Positions 23,091 to 34,929 are shown, counted from the stretch's first letter. The stretch: DNA of 64,000 bases from Salvator merianae (GCA_003586115.2 QVOM02000072.1:2818361-2882360); one strand, 5' to 3'. The notes: generated by a model not told the origin, from the letters alone. Translations and numbers: made by a program.

Positions 23091-23289
23091 AAATGGTGCC
23101 ACGGCAGGTCACAACATTCATAAAAACACCAAACAGCAATACATTCAATTAAACAATTAAACACTATAAAAATGAGCTAACGTCCCCCAATGTGGCACCA
23201 AATGGGCACTGCCCAAAGTCACTGCCTTGTTTCTCTGCTTCTCTGCCCCGCCCTCTACAGTCCCAGGTGAAGCTGCTCAGCCAGCAATT

Positions 23290-23560
23290 CAGCAGTTGCA
23301 GCTCCAACTCCGGTCAGATGTGGATGGTGGAATGATGGTAAGTTCAGAGACAGAAGTTCTTCCCAACAGCAGAGTCCTTGATAAAGTGAAATGGTGGAAT
23401 TATCTCCCAAAGGTTTTGTGTGTGTCAGTGAGCCATTAAGGGAACGTTCAGTGAGGACATTTATCTCTGTCTTAAGAACAAGCTGTGTGTATTGGCTGGA
23501 CCAGTTCATAGAAGTCAGGGCTATCAGTGGCTGTTAGCCCTTATGGCAGCTAGAGGTGTT
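23290..23560 (+). mobile_element. Decayed CR1/L3-type LINE 3' region
   Basis: Blocks corresponding to 'tggtggaattatctcccaaaggt', 'ttggctggaccagttcatagaagtcagggctatcagtggctgttagccc' and 'tatggcagctagaggtg' follow the order of the L3-type copy at 20.8-20.95 kb. The sequence is heavily mutated. Confidence 0.6.
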
Positions 23561-25160
23561 TGCCTCTGTAGATTAGCTGTTGGGAGACTGCAAGCAGAGC
23601 AAGCTGTGTGTTTATGTTCTGCTGGTGGGCTTCTCTGTGCAGCTGGTTGACCACTGTGACACTTTCTGCATTGGCTAGCAGACATGGGGCATGCTGGGCC
23701 TTTGCCATCCACATGCTGTTGCAGCCTAGCAGAGGTCACACAGCCCAGAACACTCTGTCTGCACTGTATGGAGCTATGGAGTGGGATACAGCGTTCTTCA
23801 TTACATGTCTCTCTTGATGGCTTTGAGAAGTTGGAATGGTCAGGTCTCATCAGGCCCTCAATATGTGAAGTGATAACAGGGGCAGTCTGAAAGAGAGAGC
23901 TTGAGGATGAAGGTGTAGAAACAGACGTGAGCAAAATATTGGAAGCACCTCGGGAAACAGGATACCTATCTCTGGGATCTATTATAATGCCATGGACCTG
24001 CCACCTGGTATGAATCCACTAGGGATGAAAGGTAGTTCAAGGTACATCCAATTTCAAATGCTTTCTGAAAATTCAGATGGATTTATAATTTGTCCAGATT
24101 TTAGATTTGCTTAAACTCTGGATCTAGCTGAATTTTATACCCATTTGTTCCATCACTCACACTGCATCTAAGTCCACTGTAGATTAAAGCATATGAATGC
24201 TAATTTTGTGCAATTTTCACTACATGGATGCTTATTTACCACAGATGGATTTATTTGAAGAGTACAGTAAGTCCATCTGTTTGACCTACGCTCAAACCGT
24301 GTTCTTGGATGCACTGAGGACTCACTCAGCCACATTTTAGAATTACAGAAAACCTTGGTTTTCCAAAATTTGAGTTTTTGAGTCTAACCTGCCCTTTGAA
24401 TCAGCGCCCTGCTTGCCTCCTTCACATTATTTTGAAATAAAAAGGGTAATCACCACTTTCCCCCTGCAATATATTTTGAAACACTTTGTAGAAGTCTAAA
24501 AAGCAAAAACCAGATTTAAATAAAGTGTGGTCATATTGTATAATATTTGTTAACCTGAGTATTATATCAACTTTGAGGGGAAGGGGGAATCTTCTTTTTT
24601 GACAACATCTCCCATATCTATTAGCTAATGGCCACCACGGCTAAGAACAGTGGATTAGTGGTTCACAGAATGAACCCTATATAAATTAAGTTTTCTCTTA
24701 AAGAGTTTGCTTTCTACTAAAATTATTAAATGTTATGAGTGCACACCAGGAAAGAAATGTCTTTCATCCAGTTCTCATTTGTAAGGTCTTAGATTATTTT
24801 TTTTAACTGTAAATGTGATCGAGCAGGTGAAAGAAATAAATTTCCACTATGAATTAGCATTGTGACTTTGTAGATTTTTCAAGTGTAATTCCGTGCATTT
24901 CTAGTTAAAAGTAAATCAAACTGATAACAATGAGGCCTACTTTAAGGTAAGCATATATATGTTATTGGATGTAACCTCAGCTATTAAAGGAAGCAGGAAT
25001 AGTTTTGAATCTTGCTTTGTGAATATGGAGGTGCAAAACAGTTTCATGTGCTTTCTGAGACATTTGAAATGGCCACATCACTCTTATATGTAGACCAAGG
25101 TTGCTAGGTGGAATATCTATTAAGCTCACTTCTAGGAGCAAGATGAGCACACAGTGATGA
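23561..25160. other. Unassigned DNA
   Basis: AT-rich in its second half. No feature I can support. Confidence 0.45.
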
Positions 25161-25163
25161 GTG

Positions 25164-25665
25164 GAACTGCAGTTCGTCAAAGCACGAACTGCACTTAGAG
25201 GCCTGGGATTGTCAGGTGATTTACCTGACAGCCATGGGCTCTCCTTGGCACTTTTATGTGACCCATGAGGAGATGAGTCACATTTAAGTGGTGCAGGGAA
25301 CACCGAATTCCTGACGCACAGGCACCACCATTATAATCCCCTCTGTGAGCAAGACTACAGTGTGCCTTGGCACACATGTGTGCAACTTCAACACACAGGC
25401 ACAGAGAGTGTCTGCACTTGCATGATGACATGGTGCACACATATGCTGATGGATGATGGTATGGTGTGCATGCACACCACAGCCTCACCCATGGAGGAGG
25501 CTATAATGATGATGGCCATGCTTGAGAAAACGAGTTTCCCACAATGCTTAAATGAGACTCACCCTGTGAGTCATGTAAAGGTGCCAAGAGAGCCAAGGGT
25601 TATCGGAAAACACCTGAGAGTCCCAGGGCTCCAGCAGCAGTTCGTGCTTTGATGAACTGCAGTTC
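25164..25665. repeat. 502-bp near-palindromic fold-back element
   Basis: The left tip GAACTGCAGTTCGTCAAAGC is the reverse complement of the right tip, which ends GAACTGCAGTTC, with one change. The match continues inward almost to the centre near 25415: CCTTGGCACTTTTATGTGAC pairs with GTCATGTAAAGGTGCCAAG, and CCATTATAAT pairs with ATTATAG. Each arm is about 250 bases with only small mismatches and indels. The two strands therefore give similar peptides (for example HVKVPR and HIKVPR), so the frames of 96-97 codons are symmetry artefacts. It is probably a fold-back or miniature inverted-repeat transposon. No clear target duplication is visible. Confidence 0.85.
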
Positions 25666-26580
25666 AATACAATCCTATACCTCCAGGCTCGGAGAAGGAA
25701 GGGAAAGGTAGCTAGAAGCAAGGGAAGCTCAGGTGAGTGCTCATCATTCTCCTAGGGGGCAAGAGCGACGTGACCATCCTGATTATTTCAGAAAGCTTTT
25801 GAGATGGCGTTTTGCACACATGCCGCAGTTGTGAAAAGCTTATTCTTGGAGGACAAAAACAATGAGTAAAAGTTAATTTCAGGTTTGTGGGTATTTAATA
25901 ATAACACATTCTAGCATGCAATAATTTGCAATTAAGGGCCTGAATTCAGTAAAAAAAAAATGTTTTATTATTCAGAAGGCAACAGATACCACTTCAAAGA
26001 TAGATTTGAATATGTATAGATAATACTTGGCGACATTTCACTTAGCAAATTGAAGCCAAGTAGGACTCCAAGAAACATGGGGACAAACTGTGAGGCTTGT
26101 GTGTAGTAACAAGAACCCCTTCTGCAAAGCTTCCATACCAATGCAAGGAGTTGCTTTGGAATGATTCCTGAAAGGCCTGCTTTGCCTAACCCCAAAACAC
26201 AAGACCCCATTGCCTACCAGTGAAAATAGATCCTACTGGATTGCATCAAAGGTGTGCTGTGATGCCCTGCCAGCCTTCAGAGTTTGGCTGCAGGTATTGA
26301 AATAGCAATCTGTTTCAGCGGATAACAGTGTTCTTTCTGCTGCTACTGAAGGTTTATATTTACTATCACCCTATTTTGTAAGTTTCCTTGGCATTTATCT
26401 CCCAGTGAGGAATGGTTAGCTGTGGAATGACAGAGAAGCAAGGAACAGGGAGGAAAGTAATGACACCTGGAGTGTGATGATGCTAAAAAAGTTGGTGGCA
26501 GAAAAGATATGGGAATGAACTCTGAACAGGCAATATAGGAGGTGCTGGATGACATTGCTGATGCCAGGAAATGGAGACCT
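25666..26580. other. Unassigned DNA
   Basis: No feature I can support. Confidence 0.45.
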
Positions 26581-26581
26581 T

Positions 26582-26623
<42 letters not shown>

Positions 26624-26728
26624 GGAAGAAGAGGAAGAAGAAAAAAAGAAGAAGAAGAAAAAGAAAAAGAAAAAGAAAGAAGAAGAAGACGACAAAGAAG
26701 AAGATGAAGAAGAAGAAGAAGAAGAAGA
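26582..26728. repeat. GAA/AAG purine microsatellite
   Basis: About 147 bases of almost pure purine built from GAA, GGA and AAA triplets, with a few interrupting bases near the right end. The strand-specific open frames (poly-Lys/Glu one way, poly-Ser/Phe the other) follow from the repeat and are not genes. Mirror-symmetric purine tracts can form triplex DNA. Confidence 0.95.
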
Positions 26729-26918
26729 CTAAATATTAAAGGAGAGAGACCTAATACTCTCAGACTAAGGCAGCTGTTTTCTCACAAAGTTTGTGTGTCC
26801 GTGTGTCTCTTCACTAATGCTAACATATTAAATCCCCAACAGGTAGGATGTCTGAACTTATTGGAAGAGTATGGGAGGAATAGATAAATCCCAAGTCACC
26901 CCACCTTGTTGAGACTAA

Positions 26919-27461
26919 GGGCCTTTTTGCATTGGACCAGATCAGGGTCTGCTTCTGGGCCTCTTTTGTCCACAGCTTAGAGCGGACCAGAGCGGGACCC
27001 CTTCCTAGTATGCTCCATTCACACAGGATGACGCATAGACTGGACTAGTACACCCCAATGGCATCCTGATCCAGTCTACTAGTGGAGCTCTTTTACATTT
27101 GCTAGGGGGTGGTATACTGGACCATGGAGGTGTGTGGATGACATGTCTCCATGGTCCAGTATACCATAGGAGATCCATTTTGGTGGCACAGCAAACAAAC
27201 CACTAAAATGGACCCCAGGAACTCCAAGGGTCAGGAACATTCGTTTTTAAGCTTTGGAGCATTGGAGGCCCCCCATGCTGGTTCCGAAGTTGTCACGAGC
27301 TTTGGAACCAGCACAGAGGCTGGCACAGAACAGGCCATCCCAATGCACGTGACCTTTGTTTGGGTCAGGAGCAATCTGTCCCAGTTTTGGAAAGATTGTT
27401 GACTCTGGAATAGGGCAGCTTACCCTGTACCAAAATAAGACAAGTAAGTGCAAATACAGCC
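26919..27461. mobile_element. Harbinger-like non-autonomous element
   Basis: The left end GGGCCTTTTTGCATTGGACC and right end AAGTAAGTGCAAATACAGCC are inverted ends of the same type as at 33.9, 34.9 and 45.6 kb. The interior shares words such as ACTAAAATGG, GGTCAGGAAC and TTGGAACCAGC with the 33.9-kb copy. TAA precedes the left end, but the right flank is TTT, so the target duplication is eroded or was never exact. Confidence 0.7.
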
Positions 27462-28459
27462 TTTGGTTGCTTCCCCATGTTCTCACCAGCATTGACCTGG
27501 GATTGATAGATATTTCTATGGCTGTCCCAATGCAGCGCCATTTGCAACACAAGGAAAACGTATCACAAGGCTATTGCAGAAAACCCAGTGATGCTGAGTT
27601 TCCCACGACAGCCCCGCTTACCTTCAGGCCTGGCAAGGTGCATACAAAATCATTTCACTGGGAACTTCTCAGAGCCAGCAAGCACGTGAAAGCCAACCAA
27701 AGGAAGGAGGCGGGCACTGTAGTGGAGATGCCCCTTTCACCCCATTACATAACAAGTCAACCTTATTGGGCTATATCAGAACTGTCATGCCCTACTGTTC
27801 TTCTCTGCAGAAAACTTGCTAGAATGCAGAATTAAGTTGCAGGGCTGGCAGAATCTACAGACAAGTACAGCTTCACTTCCAAAATACAGCTATCATCATG
27901 AATTTATCTGCCCTAGAAAAGAGCATTTGTGAAATGTTTGCAAACCTTCCAAACATGCACTAATATGTTTTGTACGAGAAATAGGGCTCAGATCAGAAAG
28001 AGCTCCTGTGTTTGCAGATGCCTTTTATTTAGGCCTTGAAAAGCTCTCCTTAATTTGTACACAAGATAAGGAAAATTATTGTCTGAAGGCTGGCCCCATT
28101 CCTCAGCTTCTACAAATGTTAGGAATTTTCCCTCTCAAATGAAGGCTGAAAATCTAGAAATTATGAAATGGAGAAGGGGAGCTGTTCAGGAGTCCACTCC
28201 AAACCCACCAAAATGCATGTAACCCTTTCTACCCAACTCAAGCCCCATCTGAAAGAATGCGCCCAAACACCCCAGAGTGTTTGGAGCCTGCAAAAAATAG
28301 CTTGAAGATGCCTCAAACTACAGCACTATGTATTTATAAGGAATCCTCACTCGCAGTGTGATCATCACTCCAAGAAAAGTTGCAATATTTCCCATTTTCC
28401 CATACAAAGAAGTTTGGGAAGCCGGGAGTCAGATCCTTGCTGGTTTGCACTAGAGCCAA
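27462..28459. other. Mostly unassigned; holds one mini-hairpin of the 30-kb hairpin family
   Basis: At about 27568-27616, GGCTATTGCAGAAAACCCAG faces CTGAGTTTCCCACGACAGCC. This is the small inverted motif that also lies inside the elements at 30.2, 43.7 and 48.3 kb. I could not fix outer ends here. The remainder shows nothing assignable. Confidence 0.45.
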
Positions 28460-28461
28460 AG

Positions 28462-28670
28462 GGATGTACCAGAGGTTCAAGGAAATGTCAGCTCTTTTTG
28501 TGACTGACTCCTGGTTGATTGCATGGGCACCTCCTTTGGCATCTCTCTGCAGTTTTCTTGGCAGGGATACAGAAGTGGTTTGTCATTGCCTACTTCTGAG
28601 GAGAGGCTGGGGATTGACCAACAACCTTCTGCTTGCTCTGCCACTGAGCTACTGCCACTCATGGCAGCTT
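28462..28670 (-). mobile_element. tRNA-headed SINE with BovB-like body, reverse orientation
   Basis: Reverse-complemented, it starts GGCAGTAGCTCAGTGGCAGAGC, has a B-box GGTCAATCCCC, and continues CCTCTCCTCAGAAGTAGGCAATGACAAACC, then CTGCCAAGAAAACTGCAGAG and CAATCAACCAGGAGTCAGTCAC. It is the same family as the copies at 16.8 and 62.7 kb. The anticodon region has lost its stem. Confidence 0.82.
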
Positions 28671-29064
28671 TTTTAGAAGTTAGCATTATTCTACAGAAAT
28701 CTGCCAGATTACAGAATCTCACTCAGCCCAGCACCAGAGTGAACTTCCAGGAAATCAGCTGTACCAATTCCTTTTTATTTGTTGTTTTCCCATGCACAGC
28801 AAGTTCCTGAATGCCCAGTCTGATGCTGGTAGCACACAGCCAGAAGCTGAATACGTTGGCAAGATGCTGGCATCTTAAGATACTGCAAGAAATTCCAGCT
28901 TTCAGGGCAATGCACCACTTAGCATTGAACCAGCCTGTCAACCCCACTGGCATGCTGGTAAGATACCAGCATTTCAAGTGTGACTAGGAACAGCCAAAGT
29001 TTGTGCAAACAGAATATTCTACTACATTTTTCCAGGGTTAAAAAAAAGGAGGTAAACACTGTAA

Positions 29065-29202
29065 GGCTGTAACGAGACATCACTTACTTATTCTGCTATA
29101 TTTGGATATTCTGGAATAAAGCATGGATATTCTGAAATATCCATACTTTATTCTGAAAAATCCAAAAATAGTCAAATAAGTAAGTGACATCTGGATGCAG
29201 CC
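29065..29202. mobile_element. 138-bp palindromic MITE with TAA target duplication
   Basis: The left end GGCTGTAACGAGACATCACT and right end AGTGACATCTGGATGCAGCC are inverted, with ACTTACTTATTCTG and AATAAGTAAGT continuing the arms. An inner pair GGATATTCTG...TTATTCTGAAAAATCC extends the fold. TAA flanks both sides (29062-29064 and 29203-29205). The TWA target and GGC tip fit PIF/Harbinger. It has no coding capacity. Confidence 0.85.
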
Positions 29203-29289
29203 TAAGACATTTAATTCAATTAAAATTGTTCTCCCTGCTCTGTTGCCGTATTGAATGCTTCAGTTTTCCTCATCACACTTCTCTTTACA

Positions 29290-29423
29290 TAGATGTATTT
29301 CAATTGCTTGTATGTTTTAGTCTGTCTTTACTCTCATTTTAATACTTTTTTGTAAACCACTTCAAGATTGTTTTTATAGGAAATGGTATAGAAATGAAAT
29401 AATAATGATGATGATGATGATGA
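29290..29423 (+). mobile_element. SINE/L2-like tail ending in an ATG microsatellite
   Basis: TTGTAAACCACTTCAAGATTG...GGAAATGGTATAGAAATGAAAT followed by seven ATG triplets matches the 3' tail of a common squamate retroposon ('gtaaaccgcttTGAG ... ggcggtatagaaat', then a triplet run). No head is recognisable. Confidence 0.6.
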
Positions 29424-30180
29424 TTTTTTTTGCCATATAAGACTTACTTTTTCCAAAAAAAAAACTTCTAAAATCATCCTATGTCCTATTTATTTATCCT
29501 AAATGGTCCTGGCCAAATTATAAGTGCCATCTTATATGGCATGAAATATGGTATATAGCAACATAGCTAGCCACTACATTTTTTAAAGAAAGATTCCAAC
29601 AATGCAGACTGTAGATAGAGATAAAACTACAATGGAAGATCTTATTATTAATAAGGTATAAATGCATGCCTGTATCTGCTTGGGAACTGGACATTCATGT
29701 GGCAGAATCCTCATGGTGCCATAAGGGCGCCATCTGAACACTCGAAGAGTGTGAGGGCTGTATGACCCTGCACTCAACAGCCAAACTAAGTGATCTTTAG
29801 TGACAGGGCACAAGAAAGCACTCTGATACCACTTTCTCTTGCTCTACTGCCACCAGCATGAAATGTGCGCCTATCGTGTTGTGCATTGTTAAGACTCAAT
29901 GCACCACCCCTGTTTGCAAAAACGGCCCAAAATATCAAGACAGGGAACTAAATGTTTGCATGGCCAGGAGTGGCAGGATGCGTGCAAACATCACGCTTCC
30001 TGCTTTCCATTGTGTGTTACCAGTGTACCGCTTCTACCAACAAGAACTGGTCTTGTGCAAATCTTGCCCCTATTAAGACCAGAAAAAGATTTCAAAAGCA
30101 AAGGGTTTTTTTGGTGTTTTTTTTAGGACAACAAACCTTAGTTCTTTCCTTTGTTTGGGAAATTCTATTTATTTACAAGC
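29424..30180. other. Unassigned DNA
   Basis: No feature I can support. Confidence 0.4.
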
Positions 30181-30181
30181 A

Positions 30182-30612
30182 GGGGCACCTCCAGACGTGG
30201 GCTAAAACCTGTGATTCTCCCAGGACTGTATTGGGAATGTCACACATAATTGTGTTCATTCCCAATTTAGTCCTGGGATATCAAGGCAATATCCTGTAAT
30301 ATCACTACTGTGGGGAATCCGGCAATAATACTGAGTTTCCTGTAATAGCAATCACTTATCTCTCTCTGCTGGCTCCTTTTGTTATAATTGCTCTTGCAAA
30401 TACCTTGGAAGCCAGCCAAGTGCATGAAAAAAGCAAAAGGAAGTAGGTGGGCATTTGGCTGGCTTCCAGGTATTTGCAAGAGCAATGATAATGAAAGGAG
30501 CAGACAGAGGTGAAAGCTCACAGTTCCCTCCCATGTCTGACAGGGGAAGCAAGAGGCAACTTCAGCATCTTCTTGAGATCCCACGATTACCTCTTGTCAT
30601 CTGGAGGCATCC
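30182..30612. mobile_element. Hairpin DNA element, copy 1
   Basis: The ends GGGGCACCTCCAGACG and CATCTGGAGGCATCCC are inverted. A large internal stem pairs 30362-30423 with 30451-30510: CTCCTTTTGTTATAATTGC, CTCTTGCAAATACC and GGAAGCCAGCCAAG face their complements, separated by a purine-rich loop (AAAAAAGCAAAAGGAAG). A second small hairpin ending TTTCCTGTAATA lies near 30300-30350. Copies with the same plan are at 43.67 and 51.50 kb. No transposase is encoded. The superfamily is uncertain; it could be a hAT-type miniature element. Confidence 0.7.
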
Positions 30613-31119
30613 CAAGTCAGAGCACAATCATTTCTTTGCATGAGAGTAGCTGCTCTGGAGTACTTCATGTTACCTGTGGCCTAACAGCAGGTTGGCATTA
30701 CCTTTATAACACACGATGGCCAAATCCGTCATGTTCAAAAAGCATATGGAATACTGAGAATTGTAATTAGAAGCAGATGAAAGGTAACGAATTTTGACAA
30801 AGTTGTCTCTGAATACCAAGATGGGAAGATATCCACTAGGTGACCCATGCTCTCAGATGAGTTACACTAATCTGGAGGGATTGCAATTGAAGGACTTGGC
30901 TCTGAACAAGCTGCACAAATAGGGACTCAAGATAAAAGGCCTTGAGTAAGAGCCTCTGAAACAAACAGAACGTGAAGTGGCACACTTAGCACAGCGGCTA
31001 GCAAATGGGTGGGGAAGAAAATGTCTTTAAAACTGTTTGCAGACTTTACAAAATGGTGGTGCACATTTTTCTTCTGTTGTGGAAACACTCCATTAGAAAA
31101 TCTAAACTGACTTGCTAAA
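30613..31119. other. Unassigned DNA
   Basis: No feature I can support. Confidence 0.4.
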
Positions 31120-31320
31120 TTATGTTATGCGCCACCAAAATGGGTCCCCCTCGGGCTCTGAGGCCACGGACTTTTGTTCCAGGCCTTCGGAATCCTCACA
31201 GTAGACTCCAAGTGCTGATAGCCTTGGCTCTGGAACCATTGGACCACTCCAGCCTCTGCAAGTGCAAAAATGGCCTATGTTTCTGACCTGATACTTGAGT
31301 GGTCTTGACAAGTGCTATAA
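31120..31320. mobile_element. Internal fragment of a Harbinger-like element
   Basis: GCGCCACCAAAATGGGTCCCCC, GGACTTTTGTTCCAGG and GGCTCTGGAACCATTGGACC repeat the interior vocabulary of the elements at 26.9, 33.9 and 34.9 kb. Neither terminal repeat is present. Confidence 0.5.
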
Positions 31321-31837
31321 GCATGGGGACCCTCTTAATTTGCAGGGGAAAGAGCACAAGACTTGTAGCACTCTTCCTGCCTCTCATATAAATCTTGCCA
31401 TTAACGTAATGGCACATAGAACAGCCTCTAAGGTAAAGGGCTTTGTTTATTAGTTATCCCTTGAACGCAATTTTATTAAGTGCCTATGACTGCACTTTCA
31501 AAAGTGACTCTAGGCCAAAAAAGGATGGCATTTTCCCCTTTTGTACTATGGAACTCTCTTTTTTTTTAAAAAAAAAGAAAGAAGCCCATATTGCAATTAA
31601 TGCAAATGGTTTAGCTGGCATGACTTCTGCTCTTTACAGGGAAGCTATGCGAGGAAAGAGAGAAAATTAGAAGGACTCATATCTGGCAGTAATGAGGCTT
31701 GCAGTGGTATACTTACAGTGCAGAGTGGTTTGCTCTGCTGTCCTGTGGTGCCATCTCTGAATACCAGGATCATGCAGCACTCCACTGAGCTGTGAAAGGG
31801 AGGTAAGTTCCAGGCACCCAACTATTCCAATGACAAA

Positions 31838-32265
31838 GGGGCCTGTTCACACTTACTTGCTAGGGAGTGTCTGCACGCTCACTAACAAAGTGTGTCTGCA
31901 CTCTATGGCAGCCACAGTGTCCAGGAGTGTCTGCAGCTGCTCCTGAATGCTACTAGCTATGGACAGCTAAAACGCTGTCCATAGATTGACCAGCTGGACT
32001 GCTCCTGGTCAGCAGCATTTGCACCTGCTTCTGCATGTGAACGCTGTAAGGCCATGCCGCAGCTGTGGCTGCACAGTCATGCACTGCATCCTGCTCATTA
32101 TGGCAATGACTGGACAGTTCCACGGCCACTGTCATGGCAAGCAGGCATGCATTCGCACTGTGAGTGCTGGAGGTCCGATACAGGACCATTCTAGCACTCT
32201 CAGTGCAAATGGGGGCTGCACTGCTGGGTCTTGACCAGCTTAGAATGGTCAGTGCAAAAAGGCCC
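31838..32265. mobile_element. Harbinger-like non-autonomous element
   Basis: The left end GGGGCCTGTTCACACTTACTT and right end TCAGTGCAAAAAGGCCC are inverted. AAA sits at both flanks (31835-31837 and 32266-32268), a 3-bp duplication. The interior has CTGCTCCTGGTCAGC-type GC-rich words and no transposase. The right end is nearly identical to the fragment ending at 22198. Confidence 0.65.
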
Positions 32266-32268
32266 AAA

Positions 32269-33645
32269 CAGTGGGATTGCAGACTGGTAGAAGTATGCCG
32301 AAAGCAGAAATTTTCCTGAGCCTTGTTTAAGTCTTCTGTGCATCAAAAAGTGACCTGAGAAGATCAAAGCAAAATCTGTAATTACCTGCTGCCCCATAGT
32401 TACAAATATGTGGAGGAAACTGATGCAATAAAATGTTGGTCCAAAATAAATAAGAATAATCTGTACTTCATAAATGTCCCTAGCATCCATGGAAATAGTT
32501 TGTGGATACAGGAGCATTTTCAATGATGTTTTATTTCACATAGAATACAACAGATGCATCATTTTCTTCAATTATACTCAAGCAAGGAGCTGTTCATGCT
32601 TTTCATGGCTACTGTACCTTTAATTAGAAGTTCCTCTGTGCAGTGTGCATGATGCATTACATTACTTTGCCGTTGGTTTCTGTTTACTGTGCAAGAAAGA
32701 GATCCAAGTGAGTTATTTTCCTTCATTTATATATATATATTCATGCAAATACTGCAGTTATTCATATTGTTTTAATAGTTGCTTTCCTCCCTTTCACACA
32801 AAAATATCACTTCATGAGCAAAACAAAAGGCGGAGCTTTTATGATACAGTTATGATCCAGCTATGATCCAGCTGTGAAGAGTCAACACTGAAGTCGAAAA
32901 TACAAGGAGGAAGTTTTTAATTAAAGTTGCAAGAACTTCCTTCTGAATTAACAAGAATCATAGTGAATAGGATATTTGTTGTGTGCCTGTAGATTTTAAT
33001 TCAGCTCATGGCTCATTGAAGGAAAGCATTGTCAGTATTAGAAAAAAATTGCTCATAGGCAAAACCTCAGTAAACATTCTTGCTACTATGGGGGATTATT
33101 TCTAGCATTCAGAACTACTGCTGGAGAAATAGTTTTGATATTTCTCATTATATTCCTGAGGAATGAACTAAAACACATGTTGCAAGCTCTGGATAACTGT
33201 TTTAGAACAGAACTTGACTTAGCTTTTTTGTTTTTTGTTTTTCTGGAAAATGCCTTTCTAAATATATGCAGCCATTAATGAAACATACTTCTCAATAAAT
33301 CCTTTTCCAAGAGTATAATTTTTTATGGTGATAAGAGGGCATTCCTTTGCTCCCAGATAAATGAATAGAACTGATCTGAAATTATACTTTTCCACAAATT
33401 TTCATTTTCATCTGAGATATTATTTCATGAAAGGTACTATACATGCTCATTTTTTGGAAAATGTGCATTATTACTCTTTGTTATTTCTGAAATCAAAGCC
33501 TTGTTTATAGATTGGAGGAAATCCTACATGAGGACAGTGTGTTTTTTCGACTCTCCAAAAAGCTACACAGCATAATAATATGCTGATGTAGCCACTTTCG
33601 ATAAAGCTTTCAGTAGAAAAGCAAGTTGTAAAAATAAAACCAGGA
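32269..33645. other. Unassigned AT-rich DNA
   Basis: A comparatively repeat-free stretch. I see no gene. It would be a reasonable place to look for conserved non-coding sequence by alignment, but nothing visible proves conservation. Confidence 0.45.
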
Positions 33646-33649
33646 TTTG

Positions 33650-34926
33650 AGAAGTGGGAATGTTAAAACAATCTTCACAAATTACAGAGCAGTCAGCTTA
33701 ACATCAGTTCCAGGTAAGATGATGGAAACTAGCTCATTAAAAATAAAATTAGTGCACACATAGAGGAGCAAGCATTGCTGAAGGAAAATCAGCATGGCTT
33801 CCACAAGGATAAATCGTGCCTTATTAACTTGCTATAATTCTTTGCGAGTGTCAACAAACAGGTGGATAAAGGTGACTCAGTTGGCATTGGCCTTTTCTGC
33901 ACTTACCCCTGGAATAGGATAGTGCAAGGCCTAGCCCTCTTCTGGACTCTTTCTTCTGCACTCTGAAGCAAAAGAGAGAGGCCCCGCCTTCTGCTTAGGC
34001 CACTTTGTCTGTATTGGACAGAACATAGCATAGTCCAGGTGGCCAAAATGACCACCTAGATCAGAATATTGATAGACCTATTAAAACCTGCTAGACCAGC
34101 CCAGAGAGGCATGTGGAAAGGTGCACACCTCTGTGGGCTGGTTTAGCAGGGAGACCCATTTCAGTGGTGCACAAAATTGCACTGCTAAAATGGATACCTG
34201 TAGTGCTCCGAGGCTAGGAACTTTAATTCCTAGCCATTGAAGAACCCAGAAGCTGTCTGCAAAGCTAATACGGTCTTTGGAACCAGCGCAGGGGGTGTCC
34301 TGGAACAGCCTTCCAATTGCAGAAGGCTTGTTTCAGGACAGGAGGAGCAGTCCAGTGGCTGGAAGTGCTCCAGCCTGGCCAAGTCCCACTGGACCAAGCC
34401 AGCAAGGTAAGTGCAGAAACAGCCATTGTCTATCTGGACTTTCAGAGGGCTTTTGATGAAGTCCCAAATCAAAGACTCTTGAATAGGCTCATCAGTCATG
34501 GAATAAGAGGGCAGGTTCGGTCCTGGATTGGTAGCTAATGAAAGGACAGGAAAGAGAGAGTAACAATAAATGGGCAATTTTCCAAATGGAGGCAAGTAAA
34601 AAGTGGAGTCCCCCAAGGTTCAATATTGGGACTGATATTTTTTAATTTATTTACAAATGATCTAGAAGTAAGGCTAGCAGTGAAATAGCAAAGTCTGCTG
34701 ATTACACCAAATTATTCTGGGTAGTGGAACTTGGATTATGGAGAGGTCCAAAGGGGCCTCTTGGCATTGGGCAAGCGAGCAACCAAGTGGCAAGTGAGCT
34801 TCAATGTTAGTAAGGGCAAAGCTATGCACACTGGGGCAAAAGCTCCAGATTAGTTGACCTGAAGGCCCCTTCTGTTGCGGGGACACTATCAAAACATTAG
34901 TACATACTGTACATGGGGGCTATATC
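33650..34926 (+). pseudogene. CR1 LINE reverse-transcriptase copy, split by a DNA transposon
   Basis: The plus strand reads YRAVSLTSVPGKMMET, then QHGFHKD-like and KGDSVG blocks up to 33888. It resumes after the inserted element with VYLDFQRAFDEVPNQRLLN (34427 on), SGVPQGSILG (about 34600), and the catalytic box as SADYTKLF where active CR1 has FADDTKL. The SFNVSKGKAMH block follows near 34800. Removing the insert and one copy of ATT restores the line of homology. Stops, frameshifts and loss of the second catalytic aspartate show the copy is dead. Confidence 0.85.
33889..34424. mobile_element. Harbinger-like element inserted in the CR1 copy, 3-bp target duplication
   Basis: The left end GGCCTTTTCTGCACTTACCC and right end GGTAAGTGCAGAAACAGCC form inverted termini of about 19 bases with few mismatches. 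ATT flanks both sides (33886-33888, 34425-34427). The host reading frame across the site confirms the ends exactly. It is 536 bases long, with no transposase. PIF/Harbinger is inferred from the 3-bp duplication and from sister copies with TTA. Confidence 0.85.
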
Positions 34927-34929
34927 TTA

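Noticed and set aside
25195..25652. His/Met/Cys-rich proteins of 96-97 residues on both strands
   Set aside because: Their similarity to each other is explained by the palindrome; neither has a family match.
26542..26739. Lys-rich or Ser-rich protein encoded by the GAA tract
   Set aside because: The peptide is only the translation of a microsatellite.
30182..30612. microRNA precursor
   Set aside because: The stem is far longer than a pre-miRNA, lies inside a repeated element, and differs between copies; no evidence of processing is available.
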